A DNA stretch of 64,000 nucleotides from Oleiharenicola lentus (lineage in GTDB: Bacteria > Verrucomicrobiota > Verrucomicrobiia > Opitutales > Opitutaceae): contig NZ_SDHX01000002.1 in NCBI RefSeq assembly GCF_004118375.1, forward strand, positions 609,001 to 673,000. Direction: 5' to 3'. Both the position numbers and the translations under genes were made by a program. Below are positions 25,741-34,733 of the stretch, piece after piece. Numbering within the stretch: position 1 is the stretch's first letter; every line of letters starts with the position of its first letter. The notes beneath the pieces are model-generated. The model did not search any database, had not been told where the DNA came from, and saw only the letters and a program-made list of their open reading frames with translations.

Positions 25741-26562
25741 ATGCACGTCGCCGGCCTCTTCATCTACCCCGTGAAATCCCTGCGCGGCTGCGCGGTGTCT
25801 TCCGTTGAACTGGACGCCCTCGGCTTCGCCGGGGACCGCCGGTTCCTCGTCATCGGCGCAGATGGCCAGATGCTGACACAACGCGGCGTCACGCGCATGG
25901 CCCTGGTCGGCACCGCGCTGGCCGGGGGCACCCTCACGCTTACTGCCGACGGCGCCGGTCGCGTCTCGGTTCCCACCGTGTCCGATCCGACGGCTCCGCT
26001 GCACACTGTGGCGGTGTGGAAACACGCGGGCCTCCAAGCCGAGGACTGCGGCGACGCCGCAGCCGCCTGGCTCGGAGACGTTCTGGGCCTCACCTGCCGC
26101 CTCGTGCGCATCGGCGAAAAATTTCTTCGCCCGGTCACCAAGAAGGCAGGTCGCCCCGGCGATGTTTTCTCCTTCGCCGACGGCTCACCCGTGCTCGTCA
26201 CCAGCGAGGCCTCGCTCGCCGACCTCAACGACCGCATCCAGGAAAACCAGGGCGAGCCCGTGCCGATGGACCGCTTCCGCCCCAACCTCGTGCTCGCCGA
26301 CTGCGCCGCCTTCGCCGAGGACACGTTTCCTCATCTCCGGATCGGTGACGTGACGCTGCGCGCCGCCGGCAAGAGCGACCGGTGCATCATGACAACGACC
26401 GACCAGCGCACCGGCCTCCGCGGCAAGGAGCCGCTCCGCACCCTCGCCACTTTTCGCCGCGATCCGGCGCTCGATCCCACGGCCGTCTGGTTCGGCGCCA
26501 ACTTCATCAACGAGTCCAAGTCCGGCAAAATTCATGTCGGCGATCGCGTCAGCACGGCTTGA
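25741..26562 (+). CDS. MOSC domain protein (YcbX/mARC-like)
   Basis: A 273-residue protein with an N-terminal beta-barrel (VAGLFIYPVKSLRG at the start is typical) and a C-terminal MOSC domain. The conserved CDRCIMTTTD-type segment appears as SDRCIMTTTDQRTG, containing the cysteine that ligates molybdenum cofactor in mARC/YcbX proteins, followed by PLRTLATFRR. Such proteins carry sulfurated molybdopterin and reduce N-hydroxylated compounds, or sort sulfur for metal-sulfur clusters. The ATG at 25741 is chosen because homologues begin there; the frame is open far upstream through the repeat and the preceding gene. No ribosome-binding site is visible because a heptamer array fills that position. 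Confidence 0.88.
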   Translation: MHVAGLFIYPVKSLRGCAVSSVELDALGFAGDRRFLVIGADGQMLTQRGVTRMALVGTALAGGTLTLTADGAGRVSVPTVSDPTAPLHTVAVWKHAGLQAEDCGDAAAAWLGDVLGLTCRLVRIGEKFLRPVTKKAGRPGDVFSFADGSPVLVTSEASLADLNDRIQENQGEPVPMDRFRPNLVLADCAAFAEDTFPHLRIGDVTLRAAGKSDRCIMTTTDQRTGLRGKEPLRTLATFRRDPALDPTAVWFGANFINESKSGKIHVGDRVSTA

Positions 26563-26618
26563 GCGTTGCCGGTGGGTCAGCGCACTTGCGCCCGCCAGCC
26601 AATCCGACTCAGCCTGCC

Positions 26619-27029
26619 TCACTCGTCCCCGCTCACCCGACCGCGGGCGGCCTTGTGGCCGGCGCGGTGGCGTTTGGCGGCGATCATCCGCGCCTTCTGT
26701 CCGCGCGATTTTTGGCGTTTCTGCCGCTTCGCCAGCTCGCGCGCGGCCTGGGCGGCGTTGGCGGATTCCTGTTTCCGCCATTCCAGCTTGTTGGCCAGCT
26801 CCGTCCACGCCAGCAGGCGGTTGACCGACTGGTTGCGTTCTCGCTGGCATCGCGCCTCAACCCCGGTCGGCAGGTGGCGCAAGCGCACCGTGGAGGAAGT
26901 CTTGTTGATTTTCTGGCCGCCGGCCCCGGCACCGCGGATGAAAACCTCCTCCACGTCGTCCGCGGCCACGCCCAAGGAGACAAATCGCGCCCGCAGCGAC
27001 GCTTCCACGATGTCGGGAAAATCGGCCAT
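26619..27029 (-). CDS. RF-1 domain (GGQ) release-factor-like protein
   Basis: A roughly 136-residue protein with the class I release-factor catalytic motif GGQ in RGAGAGGQKINKTSS, followed by VRLRHLPTG and CQRERNQSVNR, and a lysine/arginine-rich C-terminal tail. This is the pattern of ArfB/YaeJ- and PrfH-like proteins that hydrolyse peptidyl-tRNA on stalled ribosomes; the basic tail normally reaches into the mRNA channel. No stop-codon recognition domain is present. Start: ATG 27029; a GTG at 27053 with AAAGGA upstream would add eight residues. It is divergent from the moxR operon across a pyrimidine-rich spacer. Confidence 0.85.
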   Translation of the reverse strand: MADFPDIVEASLRARFVSLGVAADDVEEVFIRGAGAGGQKINKTSSTVRLRHLPTGVEARCQRERNQSVNRLLAWTELANKLEWRKQESANAAQAARELAKRQKRQKSRGQKARMIAAKRHRAGHKAARGRVSGDE

Positions 27030-27172
27030 TTGCTTGTGTCCGGACGAAACCACTGTCCTTTCACGGAGTCAAACGTCCGCCCACCCCGCCCTGTTGCCGG
27101 GACAGGATCAGCTCTTGTCTCCGGCCCACGCCCCCTTTCACTTTCCCTCTCAATTCTTTCCCTCCCCCGCCC

Positions 27173-28150
<978 letters not shown>

Positions 28151-28157
28151 CATTTTC

Positions 28158-28207
28158 TGTAGCGGCGCTCTATGAGCGCCGTCCGGCGGTCTCAGACCGC
28201 CGCTACC
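28158..28207. repeat. REPIN-like inverted pair of palindromes
   Basis: TGTAG is followed by CGGCGCTC-TAT-GAGCGCCG, two bases, then CGGCGGTCT-C-AGACCGCCG and CTACC. The outermost bases GTAGCGGCG and CGCCGCTAC are perfect inverted repeats, so the 50-base unit could fold as one long hairpin. It fills almost the whole moxR-DUF58 spacer and ends two bases before the DUF58 ATG, leaving no ribosome-binding site. Confidence 0.75.
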
Positions 28208-28209
28208 AA

Positions 28210-29133
28210 ATGGCCTCCGTCTCAGAGCACACCTCCCTCGTCACCTCCCAGCTTGCGCTGCTCAAGCAGCTCGAGTGGCGCGTGCGCCATGCGGTGGAGA
28301 ACGTGCTCAGCGGCGAATACCGCTCCGCCTTCCGCGGACGCGGCATGGAGTTCGACCAGGTCGTCAAATACACCTTCGGCGACGACATCCGCGACATCGA
28401 CTGGAACGTCACGGCCCGGCTCGGCGAGCCCTACCGCAAGAAGTTCATCGAGGAGCGCGAGGTCTCGCTGCTGCTCCTGTTCGAGGACAGCGTGAGCCTG
28501 CAGTTCGGCTCCGGTGCCCAGTCCAAGCGGGAAGCCCTGCTCGAGCTCGCCGGCCTCTTGATGATGCTCGGCGCCGTCAACCGCGACCGCGTCGGCTTCC
28601 TCCACGCCTCGCCCGCCGGCTACACGCTCAAGGAACCCGTCCGCGGCCGCGGCCAGATCATGCACGCCGCGGCCCAGCTCCTCGGGCAACCGGCGCCGGC
28701 AATGGATGATCGAGAATCAAAAATCGAAAATTCCTTCATCCCCTGGCGCCTCCTCGCCAAGGCCGCCCCGCGCCACAGCATCCTGATTTGGCTGGGCGAT
28801 TTTCCCCCGCGCCTCGAGCCCGAGGGCTGGAGCGTGCTCTCGCGCCGCTACCAGACCATGGGCTTTCGTGTCGAAGACCCGTGGGACCGCGAACTGCCCG
28901 CCGCCAGCCGGCTCACCACCTATGACCCCGTCGCGGGCCGGATTGTAAACCTCAACGGCACCTCGTCCGCCCAGCGTGCCGCCCACGCCGAGTGGGTCGC
29001 GCAGCGCGAGGCCGCCTTCCGCACGCTCTTCCCCGACCCGCTCGCGCGCCTCTCCGTCCGCACCGATCAGGAACGGCTGGAGGCCCTCGTCCGCTTCTTC
29101 CACGCCCGCATGTTCGCCGGTCACCGCCGGTGA
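28210..29133 (+). CDS. DUF58 protein of the Bat locus
   Basis: A 307-residue DUF58 protein, the usual partner between MoxR and the BatA vWA protein. The diagnostic core GRGMEFDQVVKYTFGDDIRD and DIDWNVTARLGEPYRKKF is at about residues 44-86. The DUF58 fold is related to vWA domains (VSLLLLFEDSVSLQFGSG keeps a D-x-S-x-S-like line). No membrane spans are present, unlike the DUF58 protein of the second locus. An in-frame heptamer array encodes residues 167-175 (DRESKIENS), a likely surface-loop insertion. The ATG at 28210 lacks a Shine-Dalgarno site, because a REPIN lies directly upstream. The 3' end is inside a 12-bp perfect hairpin. Confidence 0.9.
   Translation: MASVSEHTSLVTSQLALLKQLEWRVRHAVENVLSGEYRSAFRGRGMEFDQVVKYTFGDDIRDIDWNVTARLGEPYRKKFIEEREVSLLLLFEDSVSLQFGSGAQSKREALLELAGLLMMLGAVNRDRVGFLHASPAGYTLKEPVRGRGQIMHAAAQLLGQPAPAMDDRESKIENSFIPWRLLAKAAPRHSILIWLGDFPPRLEPEGWSVLSRRYQTMGFRVEDPWDRELPAASRLTTYDPVAGRIVNLNGTSSAQRAAHAEWVAQREAAFRTLFPDPLARLSVRTDQERLEALVRFFHARMFAGHRR
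28708..28735 (+). repeat. Heptamer array inside the DUF58 reading frame
   Basis: Units GATCGAG, AATCAAA, AATCGAA, AATTCCT. The same words occur as an arm of the dyad at 41692-41726. The AT-rich stretch stands out in a GC-rich gene and encodes a charged segment without disturbing the frame. Confidence 0.7.
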
Positions 29134-29140
29134 CCGGCGA
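29114..29140. terminator. 12-bp perfect hairpin over the DUF58 stop codon
   Basis: Arms TCGCCGGTCACC (29114-29125) and GGTGACCGGCGA (29129-29140) flank GCC. The TGA stop is part of the second arm. It is followed by AAAGTAAC, not a T tract, so it could attenuate or stabilise the mRNA rather than terminate. Confidence 0.45.
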
Positions 29141-29142
29141 AA

Positions 29143-29232
29143 AGTAACAAGTCACAAGGATCAAGTAACAAGACCCATGCTCATCGCTGCCTTCAGTTCC
29201 TGGCACTTGGCACCTGTTACTGGTTACTTCGC
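29143..29232. repeat. Heptamer dyad between DUF58 and batA
   Basis: The first arm is AGTAACA, AGTCACA, AGGATCA, AGTAACA, AGACCCA (29143-29177). The second arm, read on the minus strand, is GCGAAGT, AACCAGT, AACAGGT, GCCAAGT, GCCAGGA (29198-29232). The arms are roughly complementary, with a short spacer. The second arm ends six bases before the batA start. Confidence 0.7.
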
Positions 29233-29238
29233 CTCCTG

Positions 29239-30282
29239 ATGCCCCTCACCAATTACACGCTCCATTCCCCCTGGTGGCTGCTCGCCCTGCTGGCGCTGCC
29301 GTTGCTGGTGTGGGTACGCGGCCGGCGGGGGGCGCCGGTGTTGGTGGTGCCGTTCGCCGCGGCGTGGCATCGGCCGTCGATGATCCCTACTTCTCGCTGG
29401 CCGGCCTATTTCGCCACCGTCGGCCTCGTGCTCCTCATCGTCGCGCTGGCCCGTCCGCAGATCGTCGAGGACAAGCGCGAGGTGAAGCAGCAGGGCTACG
29501 ACCTCATGCTCGCGATCGACCTCTCCGGTTCGATGCTGGCAGAGGACTATGAACGCGGCGGCGAGCGCATCAACCGCCTGCAGGCCGTCAAGCCCATCAT
29601 CCAGGCCTTCATCAACCAGCGCACCTCCGACCGTATCGGCATGGTCGTTTTCTCCGGCCGCGCCTACACGCTCGCCCCGCTCACCTTCGATCACGAGTGG
29701 CTGGAACGCCAGGTGGAGCGACTCAAACTGGGCATGATCGAGGACGGCACCGCCATCGGCGACGGCCTCGGCGTCGCCCTCACCCGCCTTGAGCAGGCCA
29801 AGCGTGAGAGCAGCGGCCAGCGCAAGGGCGCCTTCGTCGTCCTCATGACCGACGGCGCCAACAACCGCGGCGTGCTCACTCCGGTCCAGGCCACCGACAT
29901 CGCCAAGGCCCGCGGCGTGCCCGTTTACACCATCGGTGCCGGCAAGGACGGTCTCGTGCCGATGCCCGTCTTCGACGACAACGGCAACAAGATCGGCTAC
30001 CGCCGCGCCATCTCCGACCTCGACGAAAGCCAGCTCCGCGCCATGGCTGACGCCACCGGCGGCAAGTTCTTCCGTGCCTTCGACCTCGACACGACCGAAA
30101 AGGCCTTCGCCGCCATCGACGCCGCCCAGAAGATCGAGTTCCAAGCCAAGTCCTACCTGCTCACGACCGAGCTGTTCCACTGGCTGGCCATCCCGGGCGC
30201 CGCGCTGCTGTTCCTCGGCGCGCTCGCCGCCTTGCCGCCACAGTTGCCTCTTCGTCGCAAACGCGCCGCGGTGACACCATGA
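29239..30282 (+). CDS. batA: BatA-like von Willebrand A membrane protein
   Basis: A 347-residue protein with an N-terminal DUF1550-like double span (WWLLALLALPLLVWVRGRRG and FATVGLVLLIVALARPQ), then a vWA domain with an intact MIDAS: D94-L-S-G-S in AIDLSGSML, T at the SDRIGMVVFSG/TAIG region, and D in VVLMTDGANNRG. A last hydrophobic helix lies at about 307-330. This is the standard BatA layout, anchored in the inner membrane with the vWA domain in the periplasm or cytoplasm depending on topology. Its stop overlaps the next gene by four bases. No ribosome site is visible; the start lies just after a heptamer arm. Confidence 0.92.
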   Translation: MPLTNYTLHSPWWLLALLALPLLVWVRGRRGAPVLVVPFAAAWHRPSMIPTSRWPAYFATVGLVLLIVALARPQIVEDKREVKQQGYDLMLAIDLSGSMLAEDYERGGERINRLQAVKPIIQAFINQRTSDRIGMVVFSGRAYTLAPLTFDHEWLERQVERLKLGMIEDGTAIGDGLGVALTRLEQAKRESSGQRKGAFVVLMTDGANNRGVLTPVQATDIAKARGVPVYTIGAGKDGLVPMPVFDDNGNKIGYRRAISDLDESQLRAMADATGGKFFRAFDLDTTEKAFAAIDAAQKIEFQAKSYLLTTELFHWLAIPGAALLFLGALAALPPQLPLRRKRAAVTP

Positions 30283-32108
30283 GCTTCCACTCCCCCCATC
30301 TTCTCTGGCTGCTTGTGCCGCTCGTGCTGCTGTTCTCGTGGGAACTGGCGCGGCACGCCACGCGCGCGGTCACGAACTGGCCCAAGATCGCCCGCGCGTG
30401 GGCCGGGGCCTTCGAGGTGTCGCTCGGGGCCAAGCACACGACCGCCGAGAACCGCCCGCGCCTCTGGCTCTGGTTCGGCCTCGCCTGTTGCCTGGTCGCG
30501 CTGGCGCGTCCGCAGTGGGGCGTCATCGAGGATCAGGTCTTTGATCAGTCGCGCGAGGTGATCATCGCGGTGGACCTTTCGCGTTCCATGCTCGCGCAGG
30601 ACGTAAAGCCGTCGCGCCTCGACCGCAGCAAGCTTCTCATCCAGTCGCTGCTCGACGACCTCAAGGGCGAGCGCGTGGGCCTTGTGCTCTTCGCCGGCAC
30701 CGCATTCCTCCAGAGCCCCCTCAGCTCCGACTATGAAGTCATGCGCGAATTCCTGCCCGCCCTCGATCCCGATTACCTCCCGGAGGGCGGTTCCAACTAC
30801 CAGGCCATGTTGGATACCTCCATGCAGGCCTTCGGCACCTCCACTGCCGACCGCTATCTCATCGTCCTGAGCGACGGCGAAAGCACGGTGGACGACTGGC
30901 GGAAGCACACCGAGGCCCTCAAGAACAAGGGCATCCGGGTCATCGGTCTGGGCGTGGGCACCACGCAGGGCTCGTTCATCCCCGATGCCGCCGGCGGCTT
31001 CGTGAAGGACGAACGCGGCGCGGTCGTCATGTCGCGCCTCAACAGCGCCACGCTGCAGGAACTCGCCCAGGTCACGGGCGGCGCCTACACTGACGCCAGC
31101 GCCTGGGTGGACCTGCCCGGCCTGCTCCGCACCACCGTCGAGGCCGGCAAGAAGGGCGAATTCTCCGAGAAGAACACCGCCCGCCTCATCGAGCGCTTCC
31201 AATGGTTCCTCGCCCCCGGCCTCGTGCTCCTGCTTATCAGCTTCTGGGCCGAGTTCCCCGTCCGCCCGCGGGAGCGGGCGCTGCCGCTGGCGGGCCGGAA
31301 AAGGGAGAACGGAGTAAGGAGAAGGGAAACCACGGCAATCGCAGTCATGATCGGATTGTTCCTGCTCCTTTCACCCTGCTCCATTCCTCCCGCCTCGGCT
31401 GCCGAGCAGCCGGGCGACACCCTCGCCAAGCCTCTCAGCACCCTCATCGGACGCCTCGCCGATAAACCCGCCCTTGAGGCCAAGGACTGCAGTGAGCTGG
31501 CCCAAGCCACCCTCACCTACGCCGAGCGCCTCAAGTCCGCCCAGCAGCAACCGCAGGAACCCGTCGTGCGCGACGCCCTGCAGGCCGTGGATCTCGGAGA
31601 GAAGCTCGACCCCAAGGCCGCCGACTGGCCCAAGCTGCGCGCGGATCTCGAAGCCCTGCTCAAGCGCGACGACCAGCAAAAACAGGACGAGCAGAAACAG
31701 GATCAGAAGAACGAGGACCAACAAAAGCAGGAGCAACAACCGCAGCAGAAGCAGGATCAGCAACAGCAGGACCAGGATCAGAAAAACAACGACCAGCAGA
31801 AGCAGGATGAAAAGCAGCAATCCGAGCAACAGAACCAACCGCAAAACCAGGACGCCTTCGGCGACATGAAGGACCAGCAGGAGCAGAAGGCCGAAGACCA
31901 GAAGCCCGCCCAGCCGCCTCCGCCGAAACCCGGCACGCAAAAGGTCGGCGGTCAGAAAGAGGAAAAGTCCCCCGAACGGGCCGACCCCGAGCTCGCCATG
32001 CCTCTCCAGAAACTTGAACAGGTCCGCAACCAGGACTCCCCCGCCAAGCTCCAGCAACTCATGCAAGGCCAGCAGCAGAAGCCCAAAGGCACGGGCAAGA
32101 ATTGGTGA
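30279..32108 (+). CDS. batB: BatB vWA protein fused to a BatC-like exported Q-rich protein
   Basis: The frame is 609 codons. Residues 1-330 are BatB: two N-terminal spans, a vWA domain with MIDAS D99-L-S-R-S, SDGEST, and a C-terminal span LAPGLVLLLISFWAEF. Residues about 340-351 are encoded by a heptamer array. From M357 the sequence restarts as a signal peptide (IGLFLLLSPCSIPPASA) and continues as a TPR-like helical region and then a long Q/K/D/E low-complexity tract, ending in DSPAKLQQLMQG, the usual end of BatC. In other genomes these are two genes. Here there is no stop between them, so either a real fusion or read-through plus internal initiation at the ATG at 31347 occurs. The product should be inner-membrane anchored. 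Confidence 0.85.
   Translation: MSFHSPHLLWLLVPLVLLFSWELARHATRAVTNWPKIARAWAGAFEVSLGAKHTTAENRPRLWLWFGLACCLVALARPQWGVIEDQVFDQSREVIIAVDLSRSMLAQDVKPSRLDRSKLLIQSLLDDLKGERVGLVLFAGTAFLQSPLSSDYEVMREFLPALDPDYLPEGGSNYQAMLDTSMQAFGTSTADRYLIVLSDGESTVDDWRKHTEALKNKGIRVIGLGVGTTQGSFIPDAAGGFVKDERGAVVMSRLNSATLQELAQVTGGAYTDASAWVDLPGLLRTTVEAGKKGEFSEKNTARLIERFQWFLAPGLVLLLISFWAEFPVRPRERALPLAGRKRENGVRRRETTAIAVMIGLFLLLSPCSIPPASAAEQPGDTLAKPLSTLIGRLADKPALEAKDCSELAQATLTYAERLKSAQQQPQEPVVRDALQAVDLGEKLDPKAADWPKLRADLEALLKRDDQQKQDEQKQDQKNEDQQKQEQQPQQKQDQQQQDQDQKNNDQQKQDEKQQSEQQNQPQNQDAFGDMKDQQEQKAEDQKPAQPPPPKPGTQKVGGQKEEKSPERADPELAMPLQKLEQVRNQDSPAKLQQLMQGQQQKPKGTGKNW
31296..31393. repeat. Heptamer dyad at the BatB-BatC junction
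   Basis: The first arm is CGGAAAA, GGGAGAA, CGGAGTA, AGGAGAA, GGGAAAC (31296-31330). The second arm, read on the minus strand, is GCGGGAG, GAATGGA, GCAGGGT, GAAAGGA, GCAGGAA (31359-31393). The second arm overlaps the codons of the BatC-like signal peptide. Both arms are open in the batB frame. Confidence 0.7.
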
Positions 32109-32113
32109 TTCTC

Positions 32114-34726
32114 ATGCGACGCAATCCGCCCACGTTCTCTTTCTTTGCAGGAGCCTGCTTGCAGGCGCTCATCCGGTTCATCGCCGGCAAGCCGGCTCCC
32201 GCCTGGGGGCTGGTCTTCTTCGCCACCGCCCTCCCTGCGCTCGCCCAATCCATCCGCTGGGACCCGCCCGGCGGCCAGCTCGGCTTCAACCAGGTGAGCC
32301 AGCTTTCATTGGTGTTCGAGGATTGCGAACCGGACAACGACCCCAAGCTGCCCACGGTGGACGGTCTCCAGTTCGGCACGCCCGGGCAGAGCAGCCAGAC
32401 CAGCATCATCAACTTCAAGATGACGCGGACCTTCGCCCTCGTGTTTCCGGTCCGCCCCACCAAGCGCGCCGCGATCATCATCCCGCCATTCGAAGTCCAG
32501 ACCGACAAGGGAACGCTGAAGGTGGCCGCCGCCCGCTACACCGTCGGAGACGCCCCGGTCGGCAACTCCGGCCTCACGATCAACGACGTCGCCTCGGCCT
32601 CTCTCGAGATCCCGAAAAAATCCGTCTGGGCCGGCGAGGTTTTCCCGGTCGCCTACAACCTCGACGTGATCCGCCGCTACTTCCATTCCCTTGGCAGCAG
32701 TGTGGCCTGGGAAAGCGCACCGGCCATTGCCGACGACTGGACCAAGCCCGAGCCGAGCGAGGCGCTCATCCGCGGGGAACGGCACGTCATCGCGGCGCAA
32801 ACCACGCGCGCCTCCATCAAGCAGCCGGGCATCTACACGCTGAAACCCGCCGGCCAGCTGATCAACCTGATGGTCGGAAGTTCCGGCTTCGGTTTGTTCA
32901 CCCAACCCAACGTCGAGCAGCGCCAGCTCGAATCCAATTCGCTCGAACTCACCGTCAAGGCCCTGCCGGCCGCGCCGCCGGAGTTCACGGGCGCGGTCGG
33001 GCAGTTCACTTTTGTTTCCAAAGTCGTTCCGCTCACCGCCGCCGTCGGCGAACCGGTCACCTGGACCCTCGAACTGGCCGGCACGGGCAACTGGCCCGAC
33101 CTCACCGGGCTGCCGCAGCGCGAGGTCTCCAACGACTTCCAGGTCGTGCAACCGAAGTCGAAGCGCACGATGAAGGACGGCACCCTCTTCGAGGGCACGC
33201 TCACCGAGGATGTCGTGCTCGTGCCCACCAAGCCAGGCACCTACCGCCTGCCGCCGGTGCGTTTCAGCTATTTCGATTCCGACAGCGGCACCTACAAGAC
33301 CGTCGCCAGCGAGCCCGCCACGGTGACCATCACCGCCGGCTCCGCTCCCGTTGTGCCGCCGGCATCCTCCGGTGCGCCGGTGCAATTCTCGCTCGCCCCG
33401 CCCACGCCCGCCCCCGCGACCCCGGCCCTGCCCACGGCCGTGGCCCCCGTTCCACCCGAAAACCTGCCGCGGGAACAGCTGGAGCAATCCGCCCGCGGCC
33501 ATGCGCCCGTGGAACTGTCCAAACTCGTCCGGCTCTGTCTCCTGTCCGCTGTCCTCGGGCCCCTGCTCCTCTGGCTGACCCTCGCCGCCCTGCGCTCCCG
33601 CGAACGCGATCCCCAGCGCACCCGCCGCGAAGCCCGCGCCGCCCTGCGCCTGGCACTGGCGGAGCTGCGCAACTCCGGCGCTCAGCCCTCCGCGTTCAGC
33701 GCTCCGCTCCGGCGGTGGCAGCAGCACACCGCCACGCTCTGGCAAATCCCCCACGCGGCCCCCGGCGCAAGGCTCGTCCACGCCAGCATCCAGCGCCACT
33801 CGCTGAATGCCACCGCCTGGACCAAACTCTGGGAAGAGGCCGACCGCGCCCTCCACGGTCGCGACGCCGCCCTGCCGCAGGACTGGCTCAATCGCGCCGA
33901 GGGCGCGCTCCAAGCCGTGAAAATCCCCGGCTGGAACCCGTTCTCACTCTTCGCTGGCCGCAACCTGCTGCCGTTCTTGTCCGGCCTATTCATCCTTTCC
34001 GCGCTGTTGGCCCCCTCGGAATCTCGCGCCGACACGGCCAGCGAGGCCTATCGGCGCGGAGACTTCGCCGCCGCCACCACCGCCTGGCAACAATCGGTCA
34101 AGACCACGCCCACCGACTGGGCCGCCCGCCACAACCTCGGCCTTGCCCTCGCCCAGCAGGACCGCTGGGCCGAGGCCGCCGCGCACTGGACCGGCGCCTT
34201 CCTGCTCAACGCCCGCGCCGATGTCACGCGCTACGATCTGAACCTGGGTATCCAGCGTTCGGGCCTCGCCAACCCGCAGCTCGTCGAGCTCTCCCGTGGC
34301 GAGGGACGCTACCAAATCGCCCGCCTCGCCTCACCCGGCGAATGGCAGCTCGCCTTGGTCCTCGCCGCCCTGCTGCTCGCCGCTGCCCTCGTGCTCCTGC
34401 TGTTGCAGGGTTACCGCCGGATCGGCGGCTGGGGCAAGCCCACCGCCCTCTCCGCCACGCTGCTCGCCATCATCCTCGCCGGCGCCGCCACCTTCAGCCT
34501 CCACGTCTACGGCCAACTCGCGCACCCCGACGCGGTTTTCGTTTGGCGCGCCACCACGCTTCGCAGCATTCCCACCGAGGCCGACACCACGCAAAAGACC
34601 TCGCCTTTGTCCGCCGGCTCCGTCGCCGTTGTCGAGAAGACCTTCCTCGGCTGGACCAAGCTGACTTTCCCCGGCGGCCAGTCCGGCTGGGTCCGCAACG
34701 AGGAGCTGATCGGATTGTATCGGTAA
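32114..34726 (+). CDS. batD: BatD-like protein with fused TPR and SH3-like tail (BatD-BatE)
   Basis: An 870-residue protein. A split signal peptide (1-45) ends in ALPALAQ. Residues 46-440 form the beta-sandwich oxygen-tolerance BatD region (IRWDPPGGQLGFNQVSQLSL, then three Ig-like repeats with FEGTLTEDVVLVP). A span at about 472-494 and a cytoplasmic stretch follow. A second hydrophobic segment (616-634) precedes a TPR pair (AYRRGDFAAATTAWQQ, RHNLGLALAQQDRW) as in BatE. Two more spans (742-766, 775-800) lead to an SH3-like end (GSVAVVEKTFLGWTKL, GQSGWVRNEELI). Start: ATG 32114; upstream TTG/GTG codons are possible. Several repeat elements lie inside the frame. It overlaps nothing upstream but follows batB/C by five bases. 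Confidence 0.87.
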   Translation: MRRNPPTFSFFAGACLQALIRFIAGKPAPAWGLVFFATALPALAQSIRWDPPGGQLGFNQVSQLSLVFEDCEPDNDPKLPTVDGLQFGTPGQSSQTSIINFKMTRTFALVFPVRPTKRAAIIIPPFEVQTDKGTLKVAAARYTVGDAPVGNSGLTINDVASASLEIPKKSVWAGEVFPVAYNLDVIRRYFHSLGSSVAWESAPAIADDWTKPEPSEALIRGERHVIAAQTTRASIKQPGIYTLKPAGQLINLMVGSSGFGLFTQPNVEQRQLESNSLELTVKALPAAPPEFTGAVGQFTFVSKVVPLTAAVGEPVTWTLELAGTGNWPDLTGLPQREVSNDFQVVQPKSKRTMKDGTLFEGTLTEDVVLVPTKPGTYRLPPVRFSYFDSDSGTYKTVASEPATVTITAGSAPVVPPASSGAPVQFSLAPPTPAPATPALPTAVAPVPPENLPREQLEQSARGHAPVELSKLVRLCLLSAVLGPLLLWLTLAALRSRERDPQRTRREARAALRLALAELRNSGAQPSAFSAPLRRWQQHTATLWQIPHAAPGARLVHASIQRHSLNATAWTKLWEEADRALHGRDAALPQDWLNRAEGALQAVKIPGWNPFSLFAGRNLLPFLSGLFILSALLAPSESRADTASEAYRRGDFAAATTAWQQSVKTTPTDWAARHNLGLALAQQDRWAEAAAHWTGAFLLNARADVTRYDLNLGIQRSGLANPQLVELSRGEGRYQIARLASPGEWQLALVLAALLLAAALVLLLLQGYRRIGGWGKPTALSATLLAIILAGAATFSLHVYGQLAHPDAVFVWRATTLRSIPTEADTTQKTSPLSAGSVAVVEKTFLGWTKLTFPGGQSGWVRNEELIGLYR
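32147..32202. repeat. REPIN-like element inside the BatD signal-peptide region
   Basis: GCAG is followed by GAGCCTGC-TT-GCAGGCGCTC and then GCCGGC-AA-GCCGGC with TCCCGC. The outer ends GCAGGAGCC and GGCTCCCGC match as inverted repeats in eight of nine bases. The form is strikingly like gamma-proteobacterial REPINs. In frame it encodes residues 12-30, between the basic start and the hydrophobic LVFFATALPALA core. Confidence 0.7.
33534..33561 (+). repeat. Heptamer array in the BatD transmembrane segment
   Basis: Units TCTGTCT, CCTGTCC, GCTGTCC, TCGGGCC, the same kind of word as in front of the MOSC gene. It encodes LCLLSAVLG of a membrane span, so the in-frame product is hydrophobic. Confidence 0.5.
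33678..33712 (+). repeat. Second heptamer array in batD
   Basis: Units GCGCTCA, GCCCTCC, GCGTTCA, GCGCTCC, GCTCCGG. It encodes SGAQPSAFSAPLR between two helical parts, probably a linker. Similarity between units falls to about four of seven, so it is weaker than the AT-rich arrays. Confidence 0.45.
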
Positions 34727-34733
34727 CCAATCC

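Noticed and set aside
31371-32066. A leucine-rich minus-strand frame that looks like a membrane protein
   Set aside because: It is the antisense of the Q-rich BatC tract; CAG and GAC codons read backwards give leucine and valine.
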